Of a stretch of DNA of 64,000 nt, positions 22,840 through 33,578 are shown piece by piece. The notes under the pieces are model-generated. The model was not told the DNA's origin, did no database searches, and saw nothing but the letters and a program-made list of their open reading frames with translations. Origin of the DNA: Limnoperna fortunei (lineage: Eukaryota > Mollusca > Bivalvia > Mytilida > Modiolidae). Within the stretch, counting starts at the first letter, position 1; every line of letters starts with the position of its first letter. A program made the position numbers and the translations under genes. The stretch spans positions 24,141,220 through 24,205,219 of the forward strand of contig OX104114.1 of NCBI GenBank assembly GCA_944474755.1. Reading direction: 5' to 3'.

Positions 22840-24974
22840 CTAATTTATATCGTTTATATCTAAAAAGTTAAATACCAAAATATCGTCCATGTGAAGTTGT
22901 GAAGATTGCTGAAGCACCGGTGAAATTTGGTAAAGAATTTGTGGTGACATTGTAGGCTGTAACAGTGGAGACATTGGCATAGGAGACGATGACCCAGAAG
23001 GCAGTGGGATAGGAGACAGTTTCCTTGGAGAAAAAGACACAGGAGACAACGGGATAGGAGACAGTTTTCTTGGAGACAATGACACAGGAGACAGCGGGAT
23101 AGGAGAGATTTTTCTTGTAGACAATCTTACAGGAGACAATGGCATAACAGGCAGAACAGCGTATAAGCCATTTAGAGCAACGTCATCATTTCCTATGATG
23201 TCTGAAGAATTTTCTAACAAATTGTTTGTCGTCTTATTCTTCTCTACAGCAGATACTAGTATAGATTTTGTCTGTAAAACTATTGATGGCATTTCTTTTT
23301 GTACTTTAGTGAAGTACACATTGTAACGGGGTACATGTATTTTCCGCGTGACAAAGCTCTTAACAGTCATTATTTTTCTGGATAGGCCAAAGTTTATGGT
23401 GTTTAGAAGAACAAGCATTGCCTTTACAATCCAATAGCCATCTTTTTCATCTTCAAACGTATCGTTCTGTTTCAAATGTGTATAAATACATTCTAAAGTA
23501 TACACTAAAAAGTTTGGACTAACACATAGTATTAGCTGGATAATCAATACGCAAAGAAACTGTCTCTTCATAGCTTCTCCCATAACATCGTTCTGCTTCA
23601 AACCAATTGGTGTAAATTGTGGTGTGTTTCTGCGTTTGCATACAACATGAACAAGTCTCCAGATCATAAACATGTTTTGTAATATAACTGGAAGCCACAG
23701 GATGTCCTTCATAAACGTTTGGATTATCTGCATGACGTAAGTAGTAGTCCTATGAGATTTTTCCGACATCATGATTATACCGTTCGCAAATGAAATCACT
23801 GTCACAACAGAAACAGAAACAGCCAGGAAAACCTTGGATTGACTTGATCGATGTGTATGATTTATTGGCATGTTCAAATTATTTATCATTATAAACCGGA
23901 ATAGATTTAGCGTAAGCAAGCAACATATATATACGCAATCCAGAAGAAAATCTACCGATTCTGTAAAATACATACATAAATACATTAAACAGAGTAATAC
24001 ATACAATTTAACAAGAATAAGCATCGGAAATACGTCGTTTAGCATAATAATTGCGTTGATTGTTTCAGTTAACTACAGCTATCAATTTATTAAATTTCAG
24101 ATTTCTTTTATTTCTGTTAACGTTGTGTGAATAGTTTAGCAACCATCTAATCGATACAATAATTCAATAAATCCATATAGAGACATTTCTTAATTTCTTC
24201 AAGGTTCAGATATTTTTGGAATAAAATAGATCGAAAAGCGTTGGAATATTCTACATATGTTATTAATGAAGTTTTTTGCCCGTTAACTGCCATAATTCTT
24301 TACAAAAATGTAAAAGTACAAGTCTTTGCATACCGGTTATATTATCATAAAAGTGGCTGATCAAGTGTAATTTCTCTGTACATTAGTTGAAGTGCTATTG
24401 TTTGTTCCTTTTGCTAATTATCTTTCTATGTAAAATGATGAAATGTATTTTGTTTAATATTACATCTAATATTAACATATTTCTAATCTGACATATTACT
24501 GACAATAAAAATGAGGGAAATAACAAAATACCGAACACCGATGAAACTGGCACATAAAAAATCCACAAATCAAAGTCCGAGAAACCGACAAACTCCAAAA
24601 CCAACAACCAAAAATATAGTAATGGTCCTGACATGGTACAGGCATTTCAAAAGAAATGGTGGGTTAATAAAGGTTTAATTGCCTGCCAAACGAATAAATG
24701 TTTTCATAATGTTTCGGTACTTACGTAAGGCTATAAAGATGTTCTGGTGCTTTGTCCACGTTGTCAATGCCAATAATGATCTGATCAACAATTCTATGCC
24801 TGTTATCGCCTTTGTTACACATGCTACAACAATTGAAACGTCTACTGGAGCTCTACCAAATCGGCGTGTTAAGGATGCACAGACAAACAATATATTTGAA
24901 AATAAACCACACAAAGAAAAAACTACTTGCAGCCACAAAGATACGGTAGGGTCAATGACGTGCAGTAATGTCAT
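22840..24974 (-). CDS. Divergent rhodopsin-like seven-transmembrane receptor, two exons, intact
   Basis: Exon 1 is 24974-24725 and exon 2 is 23960-22840. The intron 24724-23961 begins GTAAGT and ends TTTTACAG. Joined length is 1371 nt, or 456 residues. An in-frame TAA lies 15 nt upstream of the ATG, which fixes the start. Membrane segments by hydrophobicity are about residues 11-35 (FSNILFV, like the TM1 N1.50 region), 43-70, 88-110, 126-148, 166-191 (IWRLVH at its end), 217-243 (CVSPN, like CWxP) and 260-282. TM7 has NTINF where class A receptors have NPxxY; the paralogue at 33.6 kb keeps NPIYF. No DRY follows TM3, and the usual extracellular disulfide cysteines are not evident. The tail holds three copies of a roughly 15-residue RKLSPIPLSPVSLSP-like unit. 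A surface receptor of unknown ligand in a lineage-specific family; a sensory role would be speculation. Confidence 0.85.
24495..24695. repeat. Dispersed repeat R2 inside the receptor 1 intron
   Basis: Shares caatggtcc-like text, ggcatttcaaaagaaatggtgggtt and ggtttaattgcctgcc with 36035-36215, which lies upstream of the receptor pseudogene in the same orientation. Non-coding. The minus-strand frame at 24395-24634 is an accident of this repeat. Confidence 0.65.
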
Positions 24975-25028
24975 CTTGAAATGTGCTTATAAACTTATAA
25001 TTCTTGTCGATTTATATAGAGCTAAGAT

Positions 25029-25312
25029 GTTAATTGATTTCGTCGTAAACATTCACTCCTCCAAATACCGGTTGAACTCATTACCTTATTAGGTAACATT
25101 TTGTCGAAATATCGTTAGAGGTTAGAATCATTGGTTGTTCGTCTTTAAAAAAATAAACATTATTTCAGCTGTTAATTGATTTCGTCGTAAACATTCACTC
25201 CTCCAAATACCGGTTTAACTCTTTACCTTATCAGGTAACATTTTGTCGAAATATCGTTAGAGGCTAGAATCATTGGTTGTTCGTCTTTGAAAATATAAAC
25301 ATTATTTCAGCT
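25029..25312. promoter_or_regulatory. Tandem 142-bp duplication upstream of receptor 1, with palindromic sites
   Basis: 25029-25170 and 25171-25312 are near-identical direct copies. Each contains a palindrome: ttaccttattaggtaa at 25081-25096 and ttaccttatcaggtaa at 25223-25238, exactly 142 bp apart. They end 107 and 249 nt upstream of the receptor ATG. A duplicated inverted-repeat site in a 5' flank would suit a dimeric transcription factor, but this is inference from position. Confidence 0.55.
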
Positions 25313-25429
25313 TGTTTTTGCCTCAAGTTATTAAAAGCTGTGAATGAGTGTTGCAAGATTTAAAAAAAGGTGTTTATGTGTGCCTGTATAACAAACATAA
25401 TTATAGCAGTCTCTTAGTTTAATATAATG

Positions 25430-25433
<4 letters not shown>

Positions 25434-25476
<43 letters not shown>
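25434..25476. repeat. (AT)n microsatellite
   Basis: A pure alternating AT/TA tract that runs directly into a tRNA-Leu-like repeat unit. A second tract of similar length at about 25974-26011 ends the partial next unit. Confidence 0.9.
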
Positions 25477-25480
<4 letters not shown>

Positions 25481-25969
25481 CTGGATAGATATATTATATG
25501 GTTGTCACAATACTAAGATGTTTGTATATAATTTACTTACTGTGACTGTATGACAAGTAACTTTGTCATCCTATATAATATATACAAAAATGCTGAATTA
25601 AATGACTGTCAGATTAATACGTATTGGGTACGAAATTCTATCGTCACACGCTAGTACACATGTGCTATGTCTATGTCTACGATTCACCCCGGTTAATGAA
25701 GCTATATTTTTATATAGCGGATTTGGCCGAGGGGTCTAGACCGCTGGACATAGTGCAGGCGAATTGGTGCCACAGTGTCCCAACGGTGTGAGTTCGAATC
25801 CCGCTGAGGGAAAACAAAAATTTGACAGTGTTAAAAATCTAATTCAAACAGTGTTGGGCTTAATTTGTAGACGTATATATAAATATATTTGATATTAACC
25901 CTGTATTTCTGATGTTTCAGAAATCCGCTGGATAGATATATTATATGGTTGTCCCAATACTAAGACGTT

Positions 25970-25975
<6 letters not shown>
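25477..25975 (+). repeat. Dispersed copy of the ~440-bp tRNA-Leu-like repeat unit
   Basis: A full unit (25477-25920) and the first 55 bp of a second (25921-25975) match the array at 62021-63240. Shared words include ccgctggatagatatattat, gacaagtaactttgtcatcc and caccccggttaatgaagc. The tRNA-like part is 25717-25812, with gatttggccgaggggtctag (A-box side) and gtgagttcgaatcccgc (B-box side). The open frames in it are by-products of the repeat. Confidence 0.85.
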
Positions 25976-26013
<38 letters not shown>

Positions 26014-26060
26014 CAATATATTTAGTAATAATAGAATGACAAGCAGAAGGATATAAGATT

Positions 26061-26345
26061 GTTGTGATTCTTCTATTAACATATTATTTCGGTCAAATGA
26101 TTACTTGCAGAGGGAACCAGTTTTTTCTTGTATCATTTTTCTCAAGTCATGTTAGTCTCATTTACACCAAAACATGTTTATGTCAGGAGAAGCAAGCTGT
26201 ATATAATATAATTGTGATTCTTCTATTAACATATTATTTCGGTCAAATGATTACTTGCAGAGGGAATCAGTTTTTTTCTTGTATCATTATTTTCAAGTCA
26301 TGTTCATTATCAGTTACATTTGTGTTGAAAACTTTCTTTGCATAT
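26061..26345. repeat. Tandem 150-bp duplication
   Basis: 26063-26212 is repeated from 26213 (tgtgattcttctattaac, ttcggtcaaatgattacttg, cagagggaa.cagttttttt). The second copy diverges after about 26305. A plus-strand frame spanning both copies has no domain. Confidence 0.8.
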
Positions 26346-26399
26346 TAAACATTTATAAGATACTCACTTGATCTAAAAAATCTTATCGGACATATTGTT

Positions 26400-26640
26400 T
26401 ACAGAAAAATAGCAAAGAAAACTGACCGAACAACAAGAACCAAAAGTCAAGGGACAGTTACAAATCCGGATATACACAAACGCAACACAAAAACCAAAAA
26501 CACAAAAACAGAGAGTAACCCGAACCCAACAAAAACCATGGGTGCACTCAGGTGCTTCGGACGAGTAAGCAGTGCCTGCCTCTTATTAGACAACCATCGA
26601 GTTATTCATAGTCATGTCTAGGGAATTCAGATACACATAA
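26400..26640 (-). repeat. Dispersed repeat R1, antisense
   Basis: The complement matches 20730-20940 (ggtttttgttgggttcggg, actgcttactcgtccgaagc). With that copy it forms an inverted pair about 5.7 kb apart that brackets receptor gene 1. Confidence 0.7.
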
Positions 26641-26649
26641 ATTGTTTGT

Positions 26650-29590
26650 GTTTTTTTTGTTTAAAAGAATTTATATCGATTGTATTATTTAGGTCTGTTT
26701 TTAGAACTTCTGGCAGTGTATCGTCTTCACGCACCTTTCCCTTAAAATCAACATTGAAGAAACGTCTTTGTCAGTTTTCTTCACTTCCTTTATTCAGCAG
26801 TATGTACAAAACAAAAAAAAACAGATGCAAGGGATATAGGCAAGTTGACAATTGCTCTCGTCTGTAAGCAAAGAGACTTTTAATGACAACCTAACATGAT
26901 TAGTGTAGTTTCAGTGACCTATAGAATTGCGTAATTGCGTTACAAATGTATTTAGAAATATTGCAATAATGTGGTATATTTTAATAAGTAAGGAGATACA
27001 ACTGAATTAAAATGACTATGCGGTGTGGTATATAGTTATGGATTTTTTTTAAAAATATACTTTCATTTTTTTAAGAATGTTTTCTTTATTGCACGAAATG
27101 TATACTGAAGGTCATTCATAGCAACAAATTATTTGTGTGAATTTACCTCAGTGTTTTATGTGGTATTTAGATTTATTTGAGTTTATAGGTTTAATATGTA
27201 TTTATATATAGCTTGCCTGAATGAACTCTACGCTTATTTTATTCAGTTTTCTTTTTAATTTTTTTTTCACAGTGTGTGTGGTCGGTTTACTAATTGGAGT
27301 AAAAAGTGCCAGTACTGTTTTTAATTCATAATAACATAAGCTTCAAAATAAACGCTACGGCCTATAAACATCAACGAAACTATGACATTATAATAATAAA
27401 ACCGAATCCGATACGATTATTTGTACGTAGCCTATAATATATAAATCGTTTAAAAGGCATACTAATTGGTTATGTAAGTTATATTCCAATGAACACAATT
27501 AAAAAACAAATAGTGTGAAATTGTATTTATTCATATATATGTGGGAACAGCATATATATATTATATATATAATAGAATAATGACTTCTGTGGCTTCACCT
27601 TAAAATGTAATCTGTAAGCTGTGTCATGGCGTCCATTTTTTGGGGGGATATTTATCAATGAGGAACAGTCACACTTTGCACGTGATACGCAAAGAATGAT
27701 GAAATAATAAAAAGTTATAATAAAACAAACACATGGCGACTTTTCTAGTTTTTTTTTAATGAAAGTCAGTTAAATTTGAATTCGGTTGTTTGCCTGGAAA
27801 TGTAGTCTTAAACGACTACGTGACGCTATTGTGCATGTGTTAACCTTGTTTCATCCCAATTTTATCAACACACTGATGATGGGCATAATTTCAACTTGTT
27901 GCTTTTCTGGAACAAATTTTTATAACAACAAGCAAACTGAAGCCTGTTAGAACCGGTCAGTACTAGATCATAAAATGGTTTATGCAACTTTTTACTTTGT
28001 AACCCTATTTTTACTTTCCACCGATACTTTTTACTTAACTTTTTGTATGTGTTTATGGAAAGATATACGGTTTGTGTTGGGTTGATCTTTTAAAGGCTGG
28101 ACCTATTACCAATTGTGACATCACATTTTACAGTGTTATGCAAAACTTAAAAAGCAGTGTGTAAGGGTAGGAGGCATTTAATAAAACATCAAAGTTTAAA
28201 TGTTTTGTTAATATACCTCTTGCTTTAATATAATTTGCTACATGTTGAGTTATATACACGCATCTATACATAATTTGTAATTGTTAATGTCTTTTTATAT
28301 TCAGTTTATCGATTATCATAGTACTTTGTGGCACACAAATTCAACCCTGTTTGCATTATTATATCTAGCTTGGTTGTCTCAGCACGTGCATAACACAGAT
28401 ACGAACCTTTATTCTGCTACCAATCAATAAAACAAAAGAATTAATATAGAAAAAGAAACTTTTATATTTTTTTTTAAAACAAACACAAAATATATAAAAG
28501 ATTATAATGGTTATATAATTTACTGCACACTTGGAATAAAAGCCGTCTGATGAGTATTCTGAATAATTAGCTAACTTTTGAAAGTTACTTTAATCTTTAT
28601 CTTTATCTATTGGTTTCAGTCTATCGGACTTGTTTACCTAGCAAATTAATGTATCAAACTGCTACATGAAATTATCATGGAAATGGTAACCTTTGACTAC
28701 CATATGATGTGTTAATTCATCAGTTCTATGCAAGGTCAATCAGAACATACAGTGCTAACGAAGCATATTGCTACCTTGTCGCTTTTCCCAAACAAACGGT
28801 TTTTTTTTAAAAAGCCAACAAGCCATTTTTTTGTAGAATAACGTAGGATGCAAGAACTAAACAATAATACAATTTGTTACAGTACTAGTATTGCGTTGTA
28901 TTTACCAATAATTTATTTGTAGAAGCGAAATACAGCAAGAAATAATTTTGACTACAGTATAATTGTAAAAATCTGACTCAATCGAACGCTATACTTACTT
29001 TTAAAAAACATAAATATTATAAATAAATATGTAAAACACATTTTTGAAGATAAGAAAGCTTGTAAGAAAAATATCAAACAATACCGGAAATTTCAAAATA
29101 ACTAATAGTAAAGAACAATACAATTTTATTAAACTGTATTCATTTGATGTGTAATTTTAAACTGACCAGTTTATAATAGTTACACATCTGCAAGTTTATT
29201 CTAAAAAAAATCGTAGACGTAAATATAAACGTAACGTACGTTTCCGACAGTTTTTATACTGACAAAGATTCGTAATGGTAGGTTACGTGTGAAATTGCTC
29301 GTTAAATTAGATCTGTCCTAGCTTCCCTTGTTATTTTGCAAGAGAAATATTTTTAAAGACATTCACTACTTAGCATCATAAATTTGGTGCTCGTGACATA
29401 GCAAGTTTTTTTAAAAAAAAATTGTTACCAAAGGGGAATAACATCAAAAATTAATAATTTTTAAAAGAAAGAAAGAACAACTGAATTCATGAAAAATGTT
29501 CCGGAAATTAAACTTTTTCTATATGATTTGCGATTTTACATCATACTGTTTTATTTGTGTTAAAATGGATTAATTATACAATTGTTGCTT
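26650..29590. other. AT-rich spacer with one tiny SINE scrap
   Basis: A fragment near 27613-27645 (tcatggcgtccattttttgg) resembles the antisense SINE family 1 body. A short AT palindrome lies near 27552-27570. Nothing else was recognised in about 2.9 kb. Confidence 0.45.
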
Positions 29591-29595
29591 GTATA

Positions 29596-29712
29596 GAGGG
29601 CATCGTCATGATATCTTGGGAGAGTGGTATTGCCTGAAACATTGATAATGCCTGAGCCAAAGGTAATACCACTGTCCCGAGTGCTGTCAAGTATCATGAC
29701 AATGCCAGCTAT
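29596..29712. mobile_element. Imperfect foldback element
   Basis: The left arm near 29598-29633 (gggcatcgtcatgata.cttggg..agtggtattgcc) reappears inverted near 29660-29709 (ggtaataccactgtcccgag..tatcatgacaatgcc), with a 14-bp insertion in the right arm. No coding content. Confidence 0.55.
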
Positions 29713-29962
29713 ATAAGTAACTATTATATTTATTTTATTGAAAAATTGAGAAACCATGTGTTTAAGACTGTATTATGTATATGTAGCTGCTTGCTGTATG
29801 ATTTGAATGTTTGGCCTCATGATATATCATTGTTTGTCATTTTTTAGCTATACACAGTTAGTTTTCTAAACTTTATGACATTTTTTCCTCATTTGGGTTG
29901 TACATGTATATATTTTTTTTGGTAAATTTAAAATAAACAGTTTTATGTTGCTTGTTACTGGA

Positions 29963-30006
29963 GAGGGCATTACCACGACGTGACAACGCCCGTGTATAAT
30001 GCCCTC
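29963..30006. repeat. Short hairpin with gagggcatta arms
   Basis: Perfect 10-bp arms at 29963-29972 and 29997-30006, extending imperfectly inward (ccacg against cgtg). It shares the gagggcat edge with the foldback 360 bp away, so both may belong to one MITE family. Confidence 0.5.
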
Positions 30007-30009
30007 ATG

Positions 30010-32110
30010 TCAAATTACTGCAAATTAATTAATACCAGCTGACCTTGTTTTATCCAGTTGAAACAAACATAATTCTACTGATATGAAATAAGGTTATTTA
30101 TTACATTATTGTAACACGAAAAACTCGCTGTAACACTGAAGGAACGTAACCTTATAAAAAGGTCTTGTTTCACGTTGGGGTAAATTGACAGATTATTTTT
30201 TAAAACACATATTCAAAATTAAGCTACACACAATTGATTAATTGATTGATTAATTAATTTTTTTTTGCATGAAAGTAAACTTACGATTCTCTTATCTTTA
30301 CACGTAAGTGTACATTTACGATTCTTTGAGAATATAATTGCAGTATCCCATCTCGTGTAATACTTTTGATATTATTTGATAGTATGATAGAGATTTGACA
30401 TTCAATTTTTCAGCATCTGGTCATACATGGATATGAACATTAATTACAACACTAAAATATATTTAGAAGTTAGGATAAGGTTTTAGGCAATTTTTTTATA
30501 TACATCATTGCGTTAAGTTTTAATTTGGGTAGGAAGATAGAAAACTATTCAAAACCCTCAACACTTGACAGAAAAGCTGACAAGCCTTGTCTATTAAGGT
30601 TAGAATCTAGCTTGAAGGCAGACTCAAACTTCAACAGGTGCAAATGAACAGTTTACTTATGTGCAAATCAAAAGCACGTTGCTGAACTGTTTACTTATGT
30701 GCAACATAACATAATTGTCCCAATCAAGATTTGCAAGGAATTTTAAAGGCTATGAAAGAAACAAAAATATCACACTATTCTCTATATTCTGTTGTAATTT
30801 CTGTACATTAATGATTTATTCGAACAAAACATTACACATGTAAATCACGCCTTTTTGAATACTATGCAATTCTTTATCACAACTGTAGCCCTTTTGCCAC
30901 GTTTGCTTTTTTGTAAGTGTTTTATACTTTGAATTAAATAACAAAATTGCTTGTAATTTTTGCCGATAAACAAAGCAATAAGTAAGTAAGAATGTTTAAT
31001 TACTAAAACAAAAGGACCGAATATGTAATATATGACGCCATAATAATTTAATAACAATGCTAAATACAAAATCGTAACGTTCCTCGTGAATGCATATTTT
31101 ATACTTTGCGAGCAGTCTTTACTTGGACGTCACATCACAATATTATTTCTTGAACAATGTAAACGATGCACAGTTACACATAACTACTGCGACAAAGTAT
31201 TCAGAAATTATGACGCGGTTGCCACGCCCTGGTTGATCCTTTGATGTTATGTGTTGTCTCTTCAGTAAGTCTGAATGCTTTTCACTAATGCTCTAGTAAT
31301 GCTTCGTCGTCTTACTGACGTGTACAGTTTATACATAACTGTAAATATATATAAAATATATTATATTGTTATTACACCTTTATTTTTCTATTGCTTAAAA
31401 CAAATATGATAGCCATAGAAGGCGATGAGGTTAACAGGTATGTGTAAATGTTTAGAATTTTAATGTGTAAATGTTATGACGATATTATCACATTTAGTTC
31501 TATATATTCGAATATAATATAAATATATTACATATATTATATATTATATATGGTTTAATGGTTTGTCTTCTTAACGTAACGACAAAGACAATTCAAAAAC
31601 CAGACATCAGCAGAAGTGATATCTTACTCCTCTTTCTCTTATTGTTAATAACAATTAAACATATAACCTTGGGCACCTTTATTCAAATGTCCTAAGTTAT
31701 CTACTACTTTGGGGTGTGACTGTATGACAATCTTACTCTTTTTTCAATATCTGGGATGTGATTTCATGCTAGCATAATAGAAGAGCAAGATATATTGTTG
31801 TACTTCATAACTAGCAACATTTTCATGCATTATATAAAATTCTCTTCTAAATTGTTCCGTGTGAAATTCTGGAACCTTGATGACAAGTACTTAAAACTTT
31901 ATTGTCTCTATTAAATGTTTCTCACTTGTGAAATCGTTGGAAACTTTCCACATGTAACACAGAATTCTCACTCCCCTATCTGGATCATATTATAACAAGT
32001 GGAAATGATTTAAACAATTAATGTTCCTAAAAAATTATTACTTGACTGTGGAAAGATCTATTTGCAACAACATAAAGAGATTGCAAATAGCCCACTTTAT
32101 TTAAAGCATC
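30010..32110. other. AT-rich spacer, nothing recognised
   Basis: About 2.1 kb with no protein-like frame and no shared repeat. The minus-strand frame at 30845-31069 has no domain. Confidence 0.4.
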
Positions 32111-32123
32111 ATCAAGCAGTATA

Positions 32124-32526
32124 CTGGGACCATACTGGGAGGGTTCCCAGTGCTCGACCCACAGAGCAGCCCAGCGCGTCCCCGGCTGGCGGATAGGGGA
32201 GACCCACTCGTTGAGGTCATAATACGGAAAGCCTGACCGCGGACCGTAGTGGGTAACGTGTTTGGAGAGTGCCACGCTCCTTGCACGATAAAGACCTCCT
32301 TTGTAGATTTCGAAAAAGAGTAGTCTCATTGTAGCCGCTACAAAAGGCTAAATTTTTGGCCCATACCCAAAACTCAATACTTTTCTAGTGGCAGTCAAAA
32401 TTGTATTCCCTGTGACCCATCCCATTCCCATTGCCGTTGATTTACTGTTTGTTAACTTGTTCCCGTCCTGAAAAAAGCTGAAATACCGCTCACTGGACGT
32501 AAAGCAGACATCCAATCAATCAATCA
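32124..32526 (+). repeat. SINE family 2 copy with target-site duplication
   Basis: The element runs to an (aatc)n tail and is flanked by identical atcaagcagtata at 32111-32123 and 32527-32539; part of the right copy merges with the tail. Internal blocks shared with the copy at 58810-59272 include gtcataatacggaaagcctg accgcggacc, gccacgctccttgcacg, ctagtggcagtcaaaattg and gtgacccatcccattcc. The minus-strand frames here are by-products. The clean flanks suggest a relatively late insertion. Confidence 0.85.
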
Positions 32527-32539
32527 ATCAAGCAGTATA

Positions 32540-33570
32540 AATCAGAGGCAAAATGTTACTTTGTTGTGAGGTTTAATTGAAATGTGGACAAGTCTGACTA
32601 ACATTCTAACATTCCACTCTGCCTAAATTTTTGCTTCTCAGTGGCAGTATTTTATTATTTCGAAAACTAATCAAAACAAACAGTTAAAATAAAATTGAAT
32701 GTTCATGCATGCTGATAGATTACGTTATTTTAAAATATGTTTAAACACATCTTTGCGTCAGGAAAATCAAGCGTTATCTTTTAACATGTACAGAATTTAT
32801 AATATAGACACCATGTGATTTCTTCGCCGAAATAAGTGAAAGTTAGTGAAACATTTTGAAATCACAACAACCTACTCTTTTAAAAGAGTACATTTGTTAA
32901 ATGTTTAGTCAACCTATTTTTATTATTATCTATTAATATTATTAATTCATTGATTATCTTTTTTGTGAACATATATGAGAAAAGCATTCAATAAAATATT
33001 TTTAATGTAACATTAATTTGTGCGTAAAAACATGTGAAACAGTTAATCGATTGATAAATTACAATAATACTTTAATCATTTAAAAGTATTATTTGCTTTT
33101 TTATTATTTTATTGTTTCGTAACAAAGATTTGTCATACCACAAGACCTAGAAAGCTTAGTGTCATATGTACTAGTTCATTTATGTAAAGTCATTAAATAA
33201 ACACCAACCAGCAATTTCGGAACTCGACTTTTTGTTAGGCACAGTAAGTTTTGAGGTTTGTTTGTGTGCGCTTTATTGATAATTTTCACACCTGTAGATG
33301 TTAACAAAACTTAATGGCGTTGATGCTTTTATGGTTTTAAGTATCTTACGCTACGGTAAAGTGATGATTTAAAAATTAAATAACATTTTTTGCATTACCT
33401 TCTTGCAAGGAAAAAAGACAATCCGTTAAGCACTGAATGTATTGAATGTGGTGTGCGTTGTTAAAAACTAGCATGTAAAATAATAGCATTTTAATAAGAA
33501 ACTGAGTTAAGTTACTATTACAGTAAGATTTCACGTATTGTTTTCTTTACAGTTCTCACCGATGCAGCAT
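32540..33570. other. AT-rich spacer, nothing recognised
   Basis: Lies between the SINE and the 3' end of the receptor pseudogene. Several AATAAA-like words occur, none decisive. Confidence 0.4.
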
Positions 33571-33578
33571 AATACCGC

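Noticed and set aside
22840..24045. A single-exon 401-residue receptor starting at 24045
   Set aside because: Its first 28 residues are intron. A GTAAGT donor after TM2 at 24725 and a TTTTACAG acceptor at 23961 join exon 1 in phase, and the paralogue has the same structure.
24395..24634. Membrane protein of 79 codons in the receptor intron
   Set aside because: The frame lies over dispersed repeat R2, which also occurs at 36.1 kb without the frame.
25434..26011. Centromeric or CRISPR-like array
   Set aside because: There are only one and a fraction units, with dinucleotide tracts and no spacers.
32027..32329. Two overlapping minus-strand proteins of 100 and 61 codons
   Set aside because: They are reverse translations of a SINE with target-site duplications; the higher GC of the SINE creates the frames.
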